A DNA stretch of 64,000 nt, taken from contig NZ_UFQC01000002.1 of assembly GCF_900496975.1 (NCBI RefSeq), positions 124,001 through 188,000 of the forward strand, written 5' to 3'. Numbering within the stretch: the first letter of the stretch is position 1; each line of letters opens with the position of its first letter. The notes under the pieces are model-generated. The model was not told the DNA's origin. It searched no databases and saw only the letters and a list, made by a program, of their open reading frames with translations. Of this stretch, positions 30,811-39,250 are shown piece by piece. This DNA is from Achromobacter veterisilvae (GTDB lineage: Bacteria; Pseudomonadota; Gammaproteobacteria; Burkholderiales; Burkholderiaceae_B). The position numbers and the translations under genes are program-made.

Positions 30811-31512
30811 ATGAACCGCCAGCTGCTGCTCGACGTTCTACCCGCGCCAGCGCCATCGCTGAACAACTATATCGCCGGCCCCAACGGAGAAGCGCTCGCG
30901 GCCGTGCGCGCGCTCGCCCCCGGCCGCGCCCTGTATATCTGGGGCGCCGCGGGCTGCGGCCGCAGCCACCTGCTGCGCGCGCTGACCGCGCGCCGCGACG
31001 CCGTCTACATCGACGCCGCCAACGGCGAAAACATGCTGCGCCGCCTGGCCGAAGCCGACTCCAAGTCGCCCATGCCCAAGTTCGTGGCGGTCGACGACGT
31101 GCACCGCATGGACGACAGCCGCCAGGCCGCCCTGTTCGCCCTGTACAACCGCTGGCGCGAATCCGCCGCGACGGGCCGCGCCTTCGCGCTGGCGCTTGCG
31201 GGCGACCGCGCCCCGCTGTCGATGCCGCTGCGCGAAGACCTCCGCACGCGCCTGGGCTGGGATCTGGTGTTCCGCCTGGACCCGCTGTCCGACGCCGACA
31301 AGCTGGCCGCCCTGTCCGCGCAGGCGGCCGAACGCGGCATGCACCTGGCGCCGGAAATCATCAACTGGATGCTCACGCACCACGAGCGCGACATCCGCAA
31401 GCTGGCGGCGCTGCTCGACGCGCTCGACCGCTATTCCCTGGCCACCGGCCGTCCCATCACCCTGCCCCTGCTGCGCGCCATGCTCGCAGATCCTGACTCG
31501 CAACGCACATGA
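30811..31512 (+). CDS. hda: DnaA regulatory inactivator Hda
   Basis: Hda works with the DNA-loaded sliding clamp to stimulate ATP hydrolysis by DnaA and prevent re-initiation. The 233-aa protein is DnaA-like. It has an N-terminal clamp-binding-type peptide (RQLLLDVLP) and a modified P-loop GAAGCGRSHLLRAL with Arg in place of Lys, as in E. coli Hda. Walker B-like FVAVDDVHRM, TRLGWDLVFRLDPLSDADK and a C-terminal AAA+ lid are also present. It overlaps the HAD gene by ATGA and begins the hda-HAD-pcnB-folK operon. Confidence 0.92.
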   Translation: MNRQLLLDVLPAPAPSLNNYIAGPNGEALAAVRALAPGRALYIWGAAGCGRSHLLRALTARRDAVYIDAANGENMLRRLAEADSKSPMPKFVAVDDVHRMDDSRQAALFALYNRWRESAATGRAFALALAGDRAPLSMPLREDLRTRLGWDLVFRLDPLSDADKLAALSAQAAERGMHLAPEIINWMLTHHERDIRKLAALLDALDRYSLATGRPITLPLLRAMLADPDSQRT

Positions 31513-32207
31513 CCTCCCGACGTCTCGCCCTGTTCGACCTGGACCACACCCTGTTGCCGCTGGACAGCGACTACCAATGGGCCGACTATCTGGCACGCAC
31601 GGGCCGCGCGGGCGATCCCGACGAAGCCCGCCGCCGGAACGACGATCTGATGGACCGCTACAACCGCGGCGAACTGACCGCCGAGCAGGCCGCCGAATTC
31701 ATGCTCGGCCTGCTGGCCGCGCACCTGCCCTACGACCTGGCCGCGTGGCACGAAGCCTTCATGGACGAGGTGATCCGCCCGTCCATGACGCCCGCCGCGC
31801 GCGAACTGGTGCAATCGCACCTGGAAGCCGGCGACCTGTGCGCGGTCGTCACCGCCACCAACAGTTTCGTCACCGCCCCCATCGCCCGCGCCTTCGGCGT
31901 GCCCCACCTCGTGGCCACCGACGCGGAATACCTGCGCGGGCGCTACACCGGCCGAATTCTGGGCACCCCCAGTTTCAAGGAAGGGAAGGTGGTGCGCGTC
32001 AACGATTGGCTGGCCGGCATGGGCCTGGGGCTTGCGGATTTCCCGGAATCGTTTTTCTATAGCGATTCGGTAAACGATGTCCCCCTGCTAGAGAAAGTGA
32101 CCCGTCCGATCGCCGCGAACCCCAGCCCCACCCTGCGCAAGATCGCCCAGGAACGCGGCTGGCAAGTGATCGACTTGTTCGACCACATGGAAGATGCGAA
32201 GTCCTAA
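31509..32207 (+). CDS. HAD-IB family hydrolase (SerB-like phosphatase)
   Basis: This 232-aa HAD phosphatase has motif I FDLDHTLLP with Asp10 and Asp12, motif II VVTATNSFVT, the Lys motif SFKEGKVVRV and motif IV YSDSVNDVPLL. The cap sequence matches the HAD-IB group that includes phosphoserine phosphatase-like enzymes, but serB itself is not claimed. The conserved position between hda and pcnB in betaproteobacteria suggests a housekeeping role. It overlaps hda by four bases and ends directly at the pcnB start. Substrate unknown. Confidence 0.9.
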   Translation: MTSRRLALFDLDHTLLPLDSDYQWADYLARTGRAGDPDEARRRNDDLMDRYNRGELTAEQAAEFMLGLLAAHLPYDLAAWHEAFMDEVIRPSMTPAARELVQSHLEAGDLCAVVTATNSFVTAPIARAFGVPHLVATDAEYLRGRYTGRILGTPSFKEGKVVRVNDWLAGMGLGLADFPESFFYSDSVNDVPLLEKVTRPIAANPSPTLRKIAQERGWQVIDLFDHMEDAKS

Positions 32208-33569
32208 ATGATCACTGAAACCATAAGAAAATTCGTCGGCCGACTGTTCGCGCCGGCAAGCCGGGGGCCGTTGCGCATCGCGCGCGACAAGCACGGCATC
32301 GACCGCCGCAACGTATCGCGCCACGCGATCAAGGTCTGCGAAGTCCTGCGCCAGCACGGCTATGAAGCCTATATCGTGGGCGGCGCCGTGCGCGACCTGA
32401 TCGTGGGGCTGGAACCCAAGGACTTCGACGTGGCCACCAATGCCACGCCCGAACAGATCCGCCCGCTGTTCCGCCGCGCCCGCATCATCGGCCGCCGCTT
32501 CCAACTGGTGCACGTGGTGTTCGGCCAGGAAATCATCGAAACCTCCACCTTCCGCGCGCCCGCCTCGGAAGACCAGGAGACCGACGAGCACGGCCGCATC
32601 CTGCGCGACAACGTGTTCGGCACACACGAAGAAGACGCGGCCCGCCGCGACTTCACCATGAACGCGCTCTACTACGACCCGCACAACGAGGAAGTCATCG
32701 ACTTCCACAACGGCGTGGCCGACCTGAAAAAGCGCCAGGTCCGCATCATCGGCGATCCGGTCAAGCGCTACCGCGAAGACCCGGTCCGCATGCTGCGCGC
32801 CGTGCGCTTCGCCGCCAAGCTCAACGGCACGATCGACCTGGCCACGCGCCAGCCGATCGGCACGATGGCCGACCTGATCGAGAACGTGCCGGCCTCGCGC
32901 CTGTTCGACGAAATGCTCAAGCTGCTGACCTGCGGCCATGCCATGGACTGCCTGCGCCAGTTGCGCGCGGACGGCCTGCACAAGGGCCTGCTGCCGCTGC
33001 TGGACGTCGTGCTGGAACAGCCCGGCGGCGAGAATTTCATGGAGCTGGCGCTGGAACGCACCGACGCGCGCGTGCGCTCGGGCAAGACCATCAGCCCCAG
33101 CTTCCTGTTCGCCGCGCTGCTGTGGCAGCAGGTGGACGTGCGCTGGAAGCAACTGCGCGCCCAGGGAGAGCACACCATTCCCGCGCTGTCGCAGGCCGCC
33201 GACTCGGTGCTGGACGAACAGACCGAAAAGCTCGCCATCCAGCGCCGCTTTTCCTCGGACATGCGCGAGATCTGGTTCATGCAGCCGCGCTTCGAGCGCC
33301 GCATGGGCAAGAGCATCTTCCGCATGATCGAACAGCCGCGCTTCCGCGCGGCCTGCGACTTCCTGCAATTGCGCGCCGCCGCCGGCGAGTTCGACAGCGT
33401 GCTGGCGCAATGGTGGATGGACCTGGCCAACGCCGACGACGTCGCCCGCGCCGACATGATCGAGGAAATCGCGCGCCAGCCGCGCGACGCCGGCGAGGCG
33501 CCGGCCGCCCCGCGCAAACGCCGCCGTCCGCGCCGCTCCTCCCCCCGCGGCGCTCCCAGCGCCGACTGA
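32208..33569 (+). CDS. pcnB: Poly(A) polymerase I
   Basis: PcnB adds 3' poly(A) tails that mark RNAs for decay. The 453-aa protein has the nucleotidyltransferase head IVGGAVRDLIVGLEPKDFDV with Asp72 and Asp74 as metal ligands, then RRARIIGRRFQLVHVVFG. RRDFTMNALYYDP, DPVKRYREDPVRMLRAVRFAAKL and a basic C-terminus (PRKRRRPRRSSPRG) follow. The fingerprint LEPKDFDVATNA separates poly(A) polymerase from CCA-adding enzyme reasonably well. It follows the HAD gene without a gap and is three bases before folK. Confidence 0.94.
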   Translation: MITETIRKFVGRLFAPASRGPLRIARDKHGIDRRNVSRHAIKVCEVLRQHGYEAYIVGGAVRDLIVGLEPKDFDVATNATPEQIRPLFRRARIIGRRFQLVHVVFGQEIIETSTFRAPASEDQETDEHGRILRDNVFGTHEEDAARRDFTMNALYYDPHNEEVIDFHNGVADLKKRQVRIIGDPVKRYREDPVRMLRAVRFAAKLNGTIDLATRQPIGTMADLIENVPASRLFDEMLKLLTCGHAMDCLRQLRADGLHKGLLPLLDVVLEQPGGENFMELALERTDARVRSGKTISPSFLFAALLWQQVDVRWKQLRAQGEHTIPALSQAADSVLDEQTEKLAIQRRFSSDMREIWFMQPRFERRMGKSIFRMIEQPRFRAACDFLQLRAAAGEFDSVLAQWWMDLANADDVARADMIEEIARQPRDAGEAPAAPRKRRRPRRSSPRGAPSAD

Positions 33570-33572
33570 GCC

Positions 33573-34055
33573 GTGGCTCCCTCCTCCGTCCGCGCCTACG
33601 TCGGCCTGGGCGCCAACCTCGGCGACGGCGCGGCGACCCTGCGCCAGGTCCTGGCCGAATTGCGGGACACGGACGGCATCCTGGCGGTGGCGGCATCGCC
33701 GTTCTACCGCAGCGCGCCGGTGGAAGCCACCGGCCCGGATTTCATCAACGCGGTGGCGGCCGTGGACACCGATCTTGCGCCGCTGGCCTTGCTGGACGCG
33801 CTGCAGGCGCTGGAAAACCGCCACGGCCGCCAGCGCCCCTACAAAAACGCGCCGCGCACCCTGGACCTGGACCTGCTGCTGTACGGCGACGTCCGGATGG
33901 AACATGAGCGGCTGTCGCTGCCCCACCCCCGCATGCGCCTGCGCGCCTTCGTGCTGCTGCCGCTGAGGGACCTGGCGCCGGAGATGGTGCTGGAGGGCAG
34001 GCGTATCGAGGATTGGATCGGCGGGGTTCGGGACCAGGCCATCGAACGCGCGTAA
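33573..34055 (+). CDS. folK: 7,8-dihydro-6-hydroxymethylpterin pyrophosphokinase
   Basis: FolK transfers pyrophosphate from ATP to 6-hydroxymethyl-dihydropterin in folate synthesis. The 160-aa protein has AYVGLGANLGDGAATLRQ and SPFYRSAPVEATGPDFINAV. The signature RPYKNAPRTLDLDLLLYGD contains the metal-binding aspartates, and LPHPRMRLRAFVLLPL follows. The start is GTG at 33573, three bases after the pcnB stop. It is the last gene of the operon; repeat cluster C begins immediately after it. Confidence 0.96.
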   Translation: MAPSSVRAYVGLGANLGDGAATLRQVLAELRDTDGILAVAASPFYRSAPVEATGPDFINAVAAVDTDLAPLALLDALQALENRHGRQRPYKNAPRTLDLDLLLYGDVRMEHERLSLPHPRMRLRAFVLLPLRDLAPEMVLEGRRIEDWIGGVRDQAIERA

Positions 34056-34059
34056 TGCT

Positions 34060-34398
34060 GTCCACTGTCAGTGTCTGACACCCGTACGAGACGGCCTGAC
34101 GAATACGGGATGGCCTTGCCGGGTGTCTGACACACCTCAAAGTCAGCCGGTGTCAGACACCCGGCGAGACTGTCGCATGCTTGGCAGGATGTCGCGTACG
34201 GGTGTCAGACACGTGGAGTGTCCACTGTCAGTGTCAGACACCCGTACGAGACGGCCTGACGGATACGGGATGGCCTTCCCGGGTGTCTGACACACTTCGA
34301 AGTCAGCCGGTGTCAGACACCCGGCGAGACTGTCGCATGCTTGGCAGGGCGTCTCGTACGGGTGTCAGACACGCGGAAGGTTGGACTTGTCAGACACC
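34060..34398. repeat. Palindromic-core repeat cluster C (9 cores) with a 160-bp tandem duplication
   Basis: Cores start at 34070, 34122, 34149, 34201, 34230, 34282, 34309, 34361 and 34386. The first four and the next four have identical spacing, because a 160-bp block (34060-34219) is repeated at 34220-34379 with few changes. Each block holds one forward and one reverse 65-bp unit. The last core (CTTGTCAGACACC) contains the stop codon of the PfkB gene. The cluster fills the folK/PfkB convergent junction. Confidence 0.96.
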
Positions 34399-35304
34399 CG
34401 GAAAGTCGGGCTTTTTCGGCCCGAAAGCCATCATCGCCCTTTCCACGTCCTCGACCTGCGGCAGCCCCGCCTCGTTGCCCAGGTGCTGGATCTTGTGGGC
34501 GGAGGCGGCGCGCGCGAAGGTGAAGTGCTCCGCCCAGGGCTGTTCCGGCCGGTTCAGATAGGACCAGACGTAGGCGCCATGGAACACGTCCCCCGCGCCC
34601 GAGGTATCGACGATGCTCGCGCCCGGCACGTCCAGCGACGGCAGCGTGTCGACGGCGCCCGTCTCGTCGTACCAGAGCATGCCGCGCTCGCCCAGGGTGA
34701 CGGCGCCGACGCGGCAGCCGCGGGCCTTGAGCAGGTCCAGCAGGCCCTGCGGCGACAGGCCGAGTTGCTCGCACATGCGCTCGGCGCAGACCGCCACATC
34801 GATATAGCGCAGCAGTTCGTCGGTGTTCTCGCGCACTCCCCCGCCGTCCAGCGAGGTCAGCACGCCCGCCTCGCGGCAGGCCCGCGCGTAATGCAGGGCA
34901 GCGTCGGGCTGGTGCCCGTCCAGGTGCAGGACGCGGTAGCCGCCGATGTCCAGCCGGGGAAAATCGTTCAGGTATTCCACGTCGCGCGCGCGGACGATCG
35001 CGCGCTTGCCACCGTTGGGCATGATGAAGGACAGGGAGGAACGGCGCACCTGGCGCGCATGCAGCGACACGCCATGCGCCGCGGCCATGTCGGTGTACAT
35101 GTGGCCCAGCCAGTCGGGCGCCAGCGAACAGATCAGGTCGGGCGCCGTGCCCAGCCGCGCGCAGGCGAACGCGGCGGTGACCGCGTTGCCGCCGAAGGAT
35201 ACGGCGTAGTCCCGCGCCACGCTCTTCTCGTCGCCGGTGGGCCAGCGGTCGGCCAGCACGGTAACGTCGATATAGGTATGTCCGATGAAGAGCGCTTCGC
35301 GCAT
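34390..35304 (-). CDS. PfkB/ribokinase family carbohydrate kinase
   Basis: This 304-aa sugar or nucleoside kinase has the glycine pair VSFGGNAVTAAFACARLG near residue 37. The second PfkB signature is DTSGAGDVFHGA with catalytic Asp239. LDGGGVRENTDELLRY and VTLGERGMLWYDE are as in fructoselysine/sulfofructose/2-keto-sugar kinases. The last codons (DFPGV, stop) are read into a repeat core, which supplies the TGA. It precedes the CitE-like gene by 37 bases on the same strand but is at the 3' end of that run. The sugar is not identified. Confidence 0.9.
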   Translation of the reverse strand: MREALFIGHTYIDVTVLADRWPTGDEKSVARDYAVSFGGNAVTAAFACARLGTAPDLICSLAPDWLGHMYTDMAAAHGVSLHARQVRRSSLSFIMPNGGKRAIVRARDVEYLNDFPRLDIGGYRVLHLDGHQPDAALHYARACREAGVLTSLDGGGVRENTDELLRYIDVAVCAERMCEQLGLSPQGLLDLLKARGCRVGAVTLGERGMLWYDETGAVDTLPSLDVPGASIVDTSGAGDVFHGAYVWSYLNRPEQPWAEHFTFARAASAHKIQHLGNEAGLPQVEDVERAMMAFGPKKPDFPGV

Positions 35305-35341
35305 AGGCCTGCCAGAAAAAAGTTGACGGGATGGCGCCGGG

Positions 35342-36175
35342 CTACGCGCCGGCGGATTCCCCCGCTTGCGCCAGCACCAGGCGCGCGCGCGCGATGACCG
35401 GCGCGTCGACCATCTTGCCGTCCAGCATGAAGGTGCCGGCCGCGGTATCGCGGTGCGCGGCGACGACGCGGCGCGCCCATTCCAGTTCTTGCCGCGCCGG
35501 CACGAAGGCCGCGTGGATCACGGCGACCTGCGCGGGATGGATGCACAGCATGCCGCCAAAGCCCATCTGCTGCGCCCGGCCGGCGGCCCGCGCCAGCCCG
35601 GCCTGGTCCTGCACGCCGGGAAACACCCCGTCCAGCGCGGGCGCCAGGCCCGCGGCGCGGCTGTGCAGCAGGACCTGCACGCGCGCCTGGTCCAGCACCG
35701 CCTCGGCGCCGGGGGTATCGGGCGTCAGCCCCATGTCCAGGCCGTAGTCCAGGCTGCCGAACGCCAGCCGCGCCACGCCGGGCGTGGCGGCGACCTCGCC
35801 GGCGTTGAGGATGCCCTGAGCCGTTTCCAGGATGGGGATCACGGGCAGGCCGGCCTGGACCACGTGCCGCACCTGGGCCAGGCTTTCGGCCTTGGGCAGC
35901 AGTATGCCGGCCACGCCGGGCTTGCCGCGGCAGGCCTTCAGGTCGTCGTCGTGCCAGGGCGTGGAGGCATCGTTGATGCGCACCCACAGCCGGGCGCGGG
36001 GATTCGTCCCCAGGAAATCGCACAGGGACTCCCGGGCGGACGCCTTGGCCAGATGCTCGACCGCGTCTTCCAGGTCGACGATGACGGCATCCGCGCCGGC
36101 GGCGAGCGCCTTGGGGATGCGCTCGGCCCGCGAAGCGGGTACGAACAGGGCGCTACGGACGACAGGATGGGTCAC
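35342..36175 (-). CDS. HpcH/HpaI-CitE family lyase, candidate (S)-citramalyl-CoA lyase
   Basis: CitE-like lyases cleave 3-hydroxy-acyl-CoA esters such as citramalyl-CoA to acetyl-CoA and pyruvate. The 277-aa protein has RSALFVPASRAERIPKAL, the Mg2+ region VIVDLEDAVEHLAK, WVRINDASTPWHDDD, LLPKAESLAQV, the conserved Glu in PILETAQGILNA, and CIHPAQVAVI. The start is GTG 36175, overlapping the CoA-transferase stop as GTGA. With the hydratase and CoA-transferase upstream it forms the set known for itaconate breakdown (Ich, Ict, Ccl). The assignment to that pathway is an inference from gene order and families. Confidence 0.88.
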   Translation of the reverse strand: MTHPVVRSALFVPASRAERIPKALAAGADAVIVDLEDAVEHLAKASARESLCDFLGTNPRARLWVRINDASTPWHDDDLKACRGKPGVAGILLPKAESLAQVRHVVQAGLPVIPILETAQGILNAGEVAATPGVARLAFGSLDYGLDMGLTPDTPGAEAVLDQARVQVLLHSRAAGLAPALDGVFPGVQDQAGLARAAGRAQQMGFGGMLCIHPAQVAVIHAAFVPARQELEWARRVVAAHRDTAAGTFMLDGKMVDAPVIARARLVLAQAGESAGA

Positions 36176-37365
36176 ACGACCTCCGAGGCATGGAACTGCG
36201 CCACCTGATCGGGCGCGTATCCCAATGATGCTAGCACCGCATCCGTGTTTTGGCCCACCGCCGGCACGCCCGCCATGCGCGGCGCGAAGGCGTTGCTGCT
36301 GGCCGGAGGCAGCAGCGCGGGCAATTCGCCGGCGGGGCTGTCCACCTTGCTCCAGCGGGCGCGGGCCTGCAACTGCGGATGCGCCCACACGCCCGCCATG
36401 TCATTGACCCGGGCGTTGGCGATCTGGGCGTCCTCCAGCCGCTGCGTCACCTGTTCGATGGACAGGTCGGCGAACGCCGCCACGATCAGCGCGCGCAGGT
36501 CGTCGCGGTTCGCGGTGCGCAGCGAATTGGAGAGGAAGCGCGGATCTTCCGCCAGGTCGGCCTGGCGCAGCACCTGGGCGCAGAACACGCGCCATTCGCG
36601 CTCGTTCTGCAGGCCCAGCATGATGGTGGAGCCGCCGCCCACCGGGAACGGCCCGTAGGGATAGATGGACGCGTGGGCGGCGCCCGCGCGCGCGGGCGGC
36701 GAACCGCCGTCGAACGCGTAGTACATCGGGAAGCCCATCCATTCGACCATGCTTTCCAGCATGGAGACGTCCAGGCGGCTGCCCAGGCCGGTCTTCTGGC
36801 GTAGCAGCAAGGCATTCAGGATGGCCGAATAGGCGTACATGCCGGCGGCGATGTCGGCAATGGAGCAGCCCGCCTTGACGGGGTCGTCCTTGGTGCCGGT
36901 CACCGACAAGAAGCCGCTTTCGCTCTGGATCAGCAGGTCGTAGGCCTTCTTGTCCTGGTAGGGGCCGCCTTCGCCGTAACCGGAAATGTCGCAGACGATC
37001 AGGCGCGGATGCTTCTCGTGCAGGGCGTCGAAGGACAGCCCCAGCCGCGCGGCGGCGCCCGGCGCCAGGTTCTGCACCAGCACGTCGGCCGACTCCAGCA
37101 GCCGGTCCATGATGCCGCCGGCCTCCTCGCGCTTGAGGTCCAGCGTCAGGCTTTCCTTGGAGCGGTTGGTCCAGACGAAGTGCGAGGACAGGCCGCGCAC
37201 GCGTTCGTCGTAGCCGCGCGCGAAGTCCCCGCTGCCCGGGCGTTCGATCTTGATGACGCGCGCGCCCATGTCCGCCAGTTGGCGGGTGCAGAAGGGCGCG
37301 GCGATGGCGTGTTCCAGGCTGACGACGGTGATGCCGTCCAGCGGACGGGGGGCCTGCTTGCTCAT
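36172..37365 (-). CDS. CaiB/BaiF family III CoA-transferase, candidate itaconate/mesaconate CoA-transferase
   Basis: The 397-aa protein has VVSLEHAIAAPFCTRQLADMG, IKIERPGSGDFARGYD, NLAPGAAARLGLSFDAL, CDISGYGEGGPYQDKKAYDL and Asp171 in GCSIADIAAGMYAYSAIL, the catalytic position. SLEHA at the start is typical of the CoA-transferases that accompany CitE-like lyases and MaoC-type hydratases. It overlaps both neighbours by four bases (ATGA with the hydratase, GTGA with the lyase), so the three are tightly coupled. It would activate the dicarboxylic acid with succinyl-CoA. The exact acid is uncertain. Confidence 0.9.
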   Translation of the reverse strand: MSKQAPRPLDGITVVSLEHAIAAPFCTRQLADMGARVIKIERPGSGDFARGYDERVRGLSSHFVWTNRSKESLTLDLKREEAGGIMDRLLESADVLVQNLAPGAAARLGLSFDALHEKHPRLIVCDISGYGEGGPYQDKKAYDLLIQSESGFLSVTGTKDDPVKAGCSIADIAAGMYAYSAILNALLLRQKTGLGSRLDVSMLESMVEWMGFPMYYAFDGGSPPARAGAAHASIYPYGPFPVGGGSTIMLGLQNEREWRVFCAQVLRQADLAEDPRFLSNSLRTANRDDLRALIVAAFADLSIEQVTQRLEDAQIANARVNDMAGVWAHPQLQARARWSKVDSPAGELPALLPPASSNAFAPRMAGVPAVGQNTDAVLASLGYAPDQVAQFHASEVV

Positions 37366-38192
37366 TCGGAAAACCTCAGTTCGGCTTGGTGGGCCAGCGT
37401 GCCGTCCTGCTCGGCCCAGAGCTGGGCGACGCCCGGCTCGGTCAAGCGGCCCGCCACCTGGAAGGGCGCGGGCGCGATCAGCGGGCGCAGGCCCCGGTAC
37501 GACAAATGGGTGGGACGCGCCTTGGGATGCGCGCGCGAAAAGGCGGCGACCATCTCCGTGGCGATGAGCGGGCCGTGCACCACCAGGCCGGGATAGCCTT
37601 CGGTGCCGGTCACGTAGGGATGGTCGTAGTGGATGCGGTGGCCGTTGAAGGTCACCGCGGAATAGCGGAACAGCAGGACGGGAGACGGCTCGACGGTGTC
37701 GCGCCATTGCGCCTGGGGCGCGGGCTCGCTGCCCGCGAGCTTGGGCGGCGTGGGCTGGCGATAGACGATGTCCTGCTCTTCCTGGATGACGATTTCGCCC
37801 GCCTGGTGGTATTCGTGGCGCACCGTCACGAACAGCAGCGCGCCGGTGCGGCCGGCTTTTTCCTTCACGTCGATAACCGTGGACGCCCGCTCGGCCGGCA
37901 CGCCGACCTTCAGCGGCTGGCGGAATTCCACGCGGCCGCCCGCCCACATCCGGTTGCGGTCATGGGCCGGCGGCAGGAAGCCGCCCCGCGAGGGATGCCC
38001 ATCCGTCCCCAACCCGTCCATGTCAACCGTGCTGATGAAGAACGCCCATTGCCACAGCGGCGGCAGGGCCTCGCCCTGGGCCGGCGCGGGGCCGCCCAGG
38101 GTGGCCGCGATGCGCGCGGCATGGCCGGGGTCCATGGCGTCCGCCTTCCGTTCGCCGCTGCCTATCCATGCGGCCGGATCTGTAGTCGTCAT
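37362..38192 (-). CDS. MaoC/hotdog-fold hydratase (itaconyl- or mesaconyl-C4-CoA hydratase type)
   Basis: This 276-aa double-hotdog protein has an FAS1-like dehydratase N-terminal half (PLWQWAFFISTVDMDGLGTDG). The C-terminal motif is FNGHRIHYDHPYVTGTEGYPG followed by LVVHGPL, where Asp and His lie in the active site of mesaconyl-C4-CoA and itaconyl-CoA hydratases. ATG 38192 is preceded by AAGGA. It is the first gene of the three-gene operon, divergent from a LysR gene. Hydration of itaconyl/mesaconyl-CoA to citramalyl-CoA would feed the lyase two genes on. Confidence 0.86.
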   Translation of the reverse strand: MTTTDPAAWIGSGERKADAMDPGHAARIAATLGGPAPAQGEALPPLWQWAFFISTVDMDGLGTDGHPSRGGFLPPAHDRNRMWAGGRVEFRQPLKVGVPAERASTVIDVKEKAGRTGALLFVTVRHEYHQAGEIVIQEEQDIVYRQPTPPKLAGSEPAPQAQWRDTVEPSPVLLFRYSAVTFNGHRIHYDHPYVTGTEGYPGLVVHGPLIATEMVAAFSRAHPKARPTHLSYRGLRPLIAPAPFQVAGRLTEPGVAQLWAEQDGTLAHQAELRFSE

Positions 38193-38341
38193 GCCGATAT
38201 CCTTAGGTGGGGTTTTTACAGCCTGAAGCATGCCCGCAAGCCGTCCCCAATGTGAATTCGTTTTTCCTCAAGGCGGGGTTTGCGGCGCCTGAATCGGGGC
38301 CGCCGCCACGCCGCCGGGGCCCGCGCCGTAATATATGGGCT

Positions 38342-39235
38342 ATGCACTTCGACCTTGCCGACCTCCGCCTGTTCATCCACATCGCCGAATCCCCCAGCCT
38401 GACCCAGGCGGCCAAGCGGGCGCATCTGTCCCTGGCGGCCGTCAGCGTGCGGATCAAGGCGCTTGAAAACCAACTGAATTCCCGGCTGCTGTACCGCGAC
38501 AGCCGCGGCGTGGAAATCACGCCCGCGGGCCAGAAGCTGCTGCAGCACGCCCGGGTCATCATGCGCCAGGTGGACCACCTGAAACACGATTTCCAGGAAC
38601 AGGCCGACGGCGAGGCCGGCCACATCCGCATTTTCGCCAACACCACGGCGGTCACCGAGTTCATGCCGGACATCCTGGCGCAGTTCCTGTCCGGGCACCC
38701 GGGCGTCACCGTGGATCTCCAGGAACGCCTGACGCGCGACATCGTGCGCGGCGTGCTGGACGGCACCACCGACCTGGGCATCGTGGCCGGGCCGGTGGAC
38801 GCGCCCGAATTGCAGGCCATCCACTTCAGCACCGACCGGCTGGTACTGGTGGTGCCCAACGGCCATCCGCTGCAGGACCAGGAAAAAATCAAGCTGGCCG
38901 ACGCGGTCCGCTATCCGTTCATCACCATGCACGAAGGCTCCACCCTGGTGGCCTTCCTGCGCGACCAACTGGAGCGCGTCGGCCAGCGCCTGCCCCAGCG
39001 CATCCAGCTCTACAGCTTCGACTCGATCTGCCGGATGGTGCAGGCGGGCGTCGGCATCGGCGTGATCCCCGATTCGGCCGCGCGGCGCTATGGCGCCGAC
39101 ATGAAGCTGCGCGTCGTGGAACTGGACGAACCCTGGGTCGTGCGCGAACGCAAGCTGCTGGTGCGCGACATCGACGCCCTGCCCGGCTGCGCGCGCGAAC
39201 TCATCGAACAGTTCCAGGCGCCGCCGGCACCCTGA
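38342..39235 (+). CDS. LysR-type regulator divergent from the itaconate-type operon
   Basis: This 297-aa LysR protein has the HTH segment DLADLRLFIHIAESPSLTQA and HLSLAAVSVRIKALENQLNS, and an effector domain with RIFANTTAVTEFMPDIL. It is clearly related to the LysR at 49055 (shared DLxDLRLFL start, ANTTA motif, FxSICRMV/FEAVCRMV segment). The 149-bp gap to the hydratase start should hold its binding site. Regulation of the hydratase/CoA-transferase/lyase operon is the simplest reading; RipR in Yersinia/Salmonella is the functional analogue. Confidence 0.93.
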   Translation: MHFDLADLRLFIHIAESPSLTQAAKRAHLSLAAVSVRIKALENQLNSRLLYRDSRGVEITPAGQKLLQHARVIMRQVDHLKHDFQEQADGEAGHIRIFANTTAVTEFMPDILAQFLSGHPGVTVDLQERLTRDIVRGVLDGTTDLGIVAGPVDAPELQAIHFSTDRLVLVVPNGHPLQDQEKIKLADAVRYPFITMHEGSTLVAFLRDQLERVGQRLPQRIQLYSFDSICRMVQAGVGIGVIPDSAARRYGADMKLRVVELDEPWVVRERKLLVRDIDALPGCARELIEQFQAPPAP

Positions 39236-39250
39236 CGCCCCCGGGCCGCG

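Noticed and set aside
30596-30814. 72-codon frame before hda
   Set aside because: No ribosome site or family resemblance, and it overlaps the hda start and promoter region.
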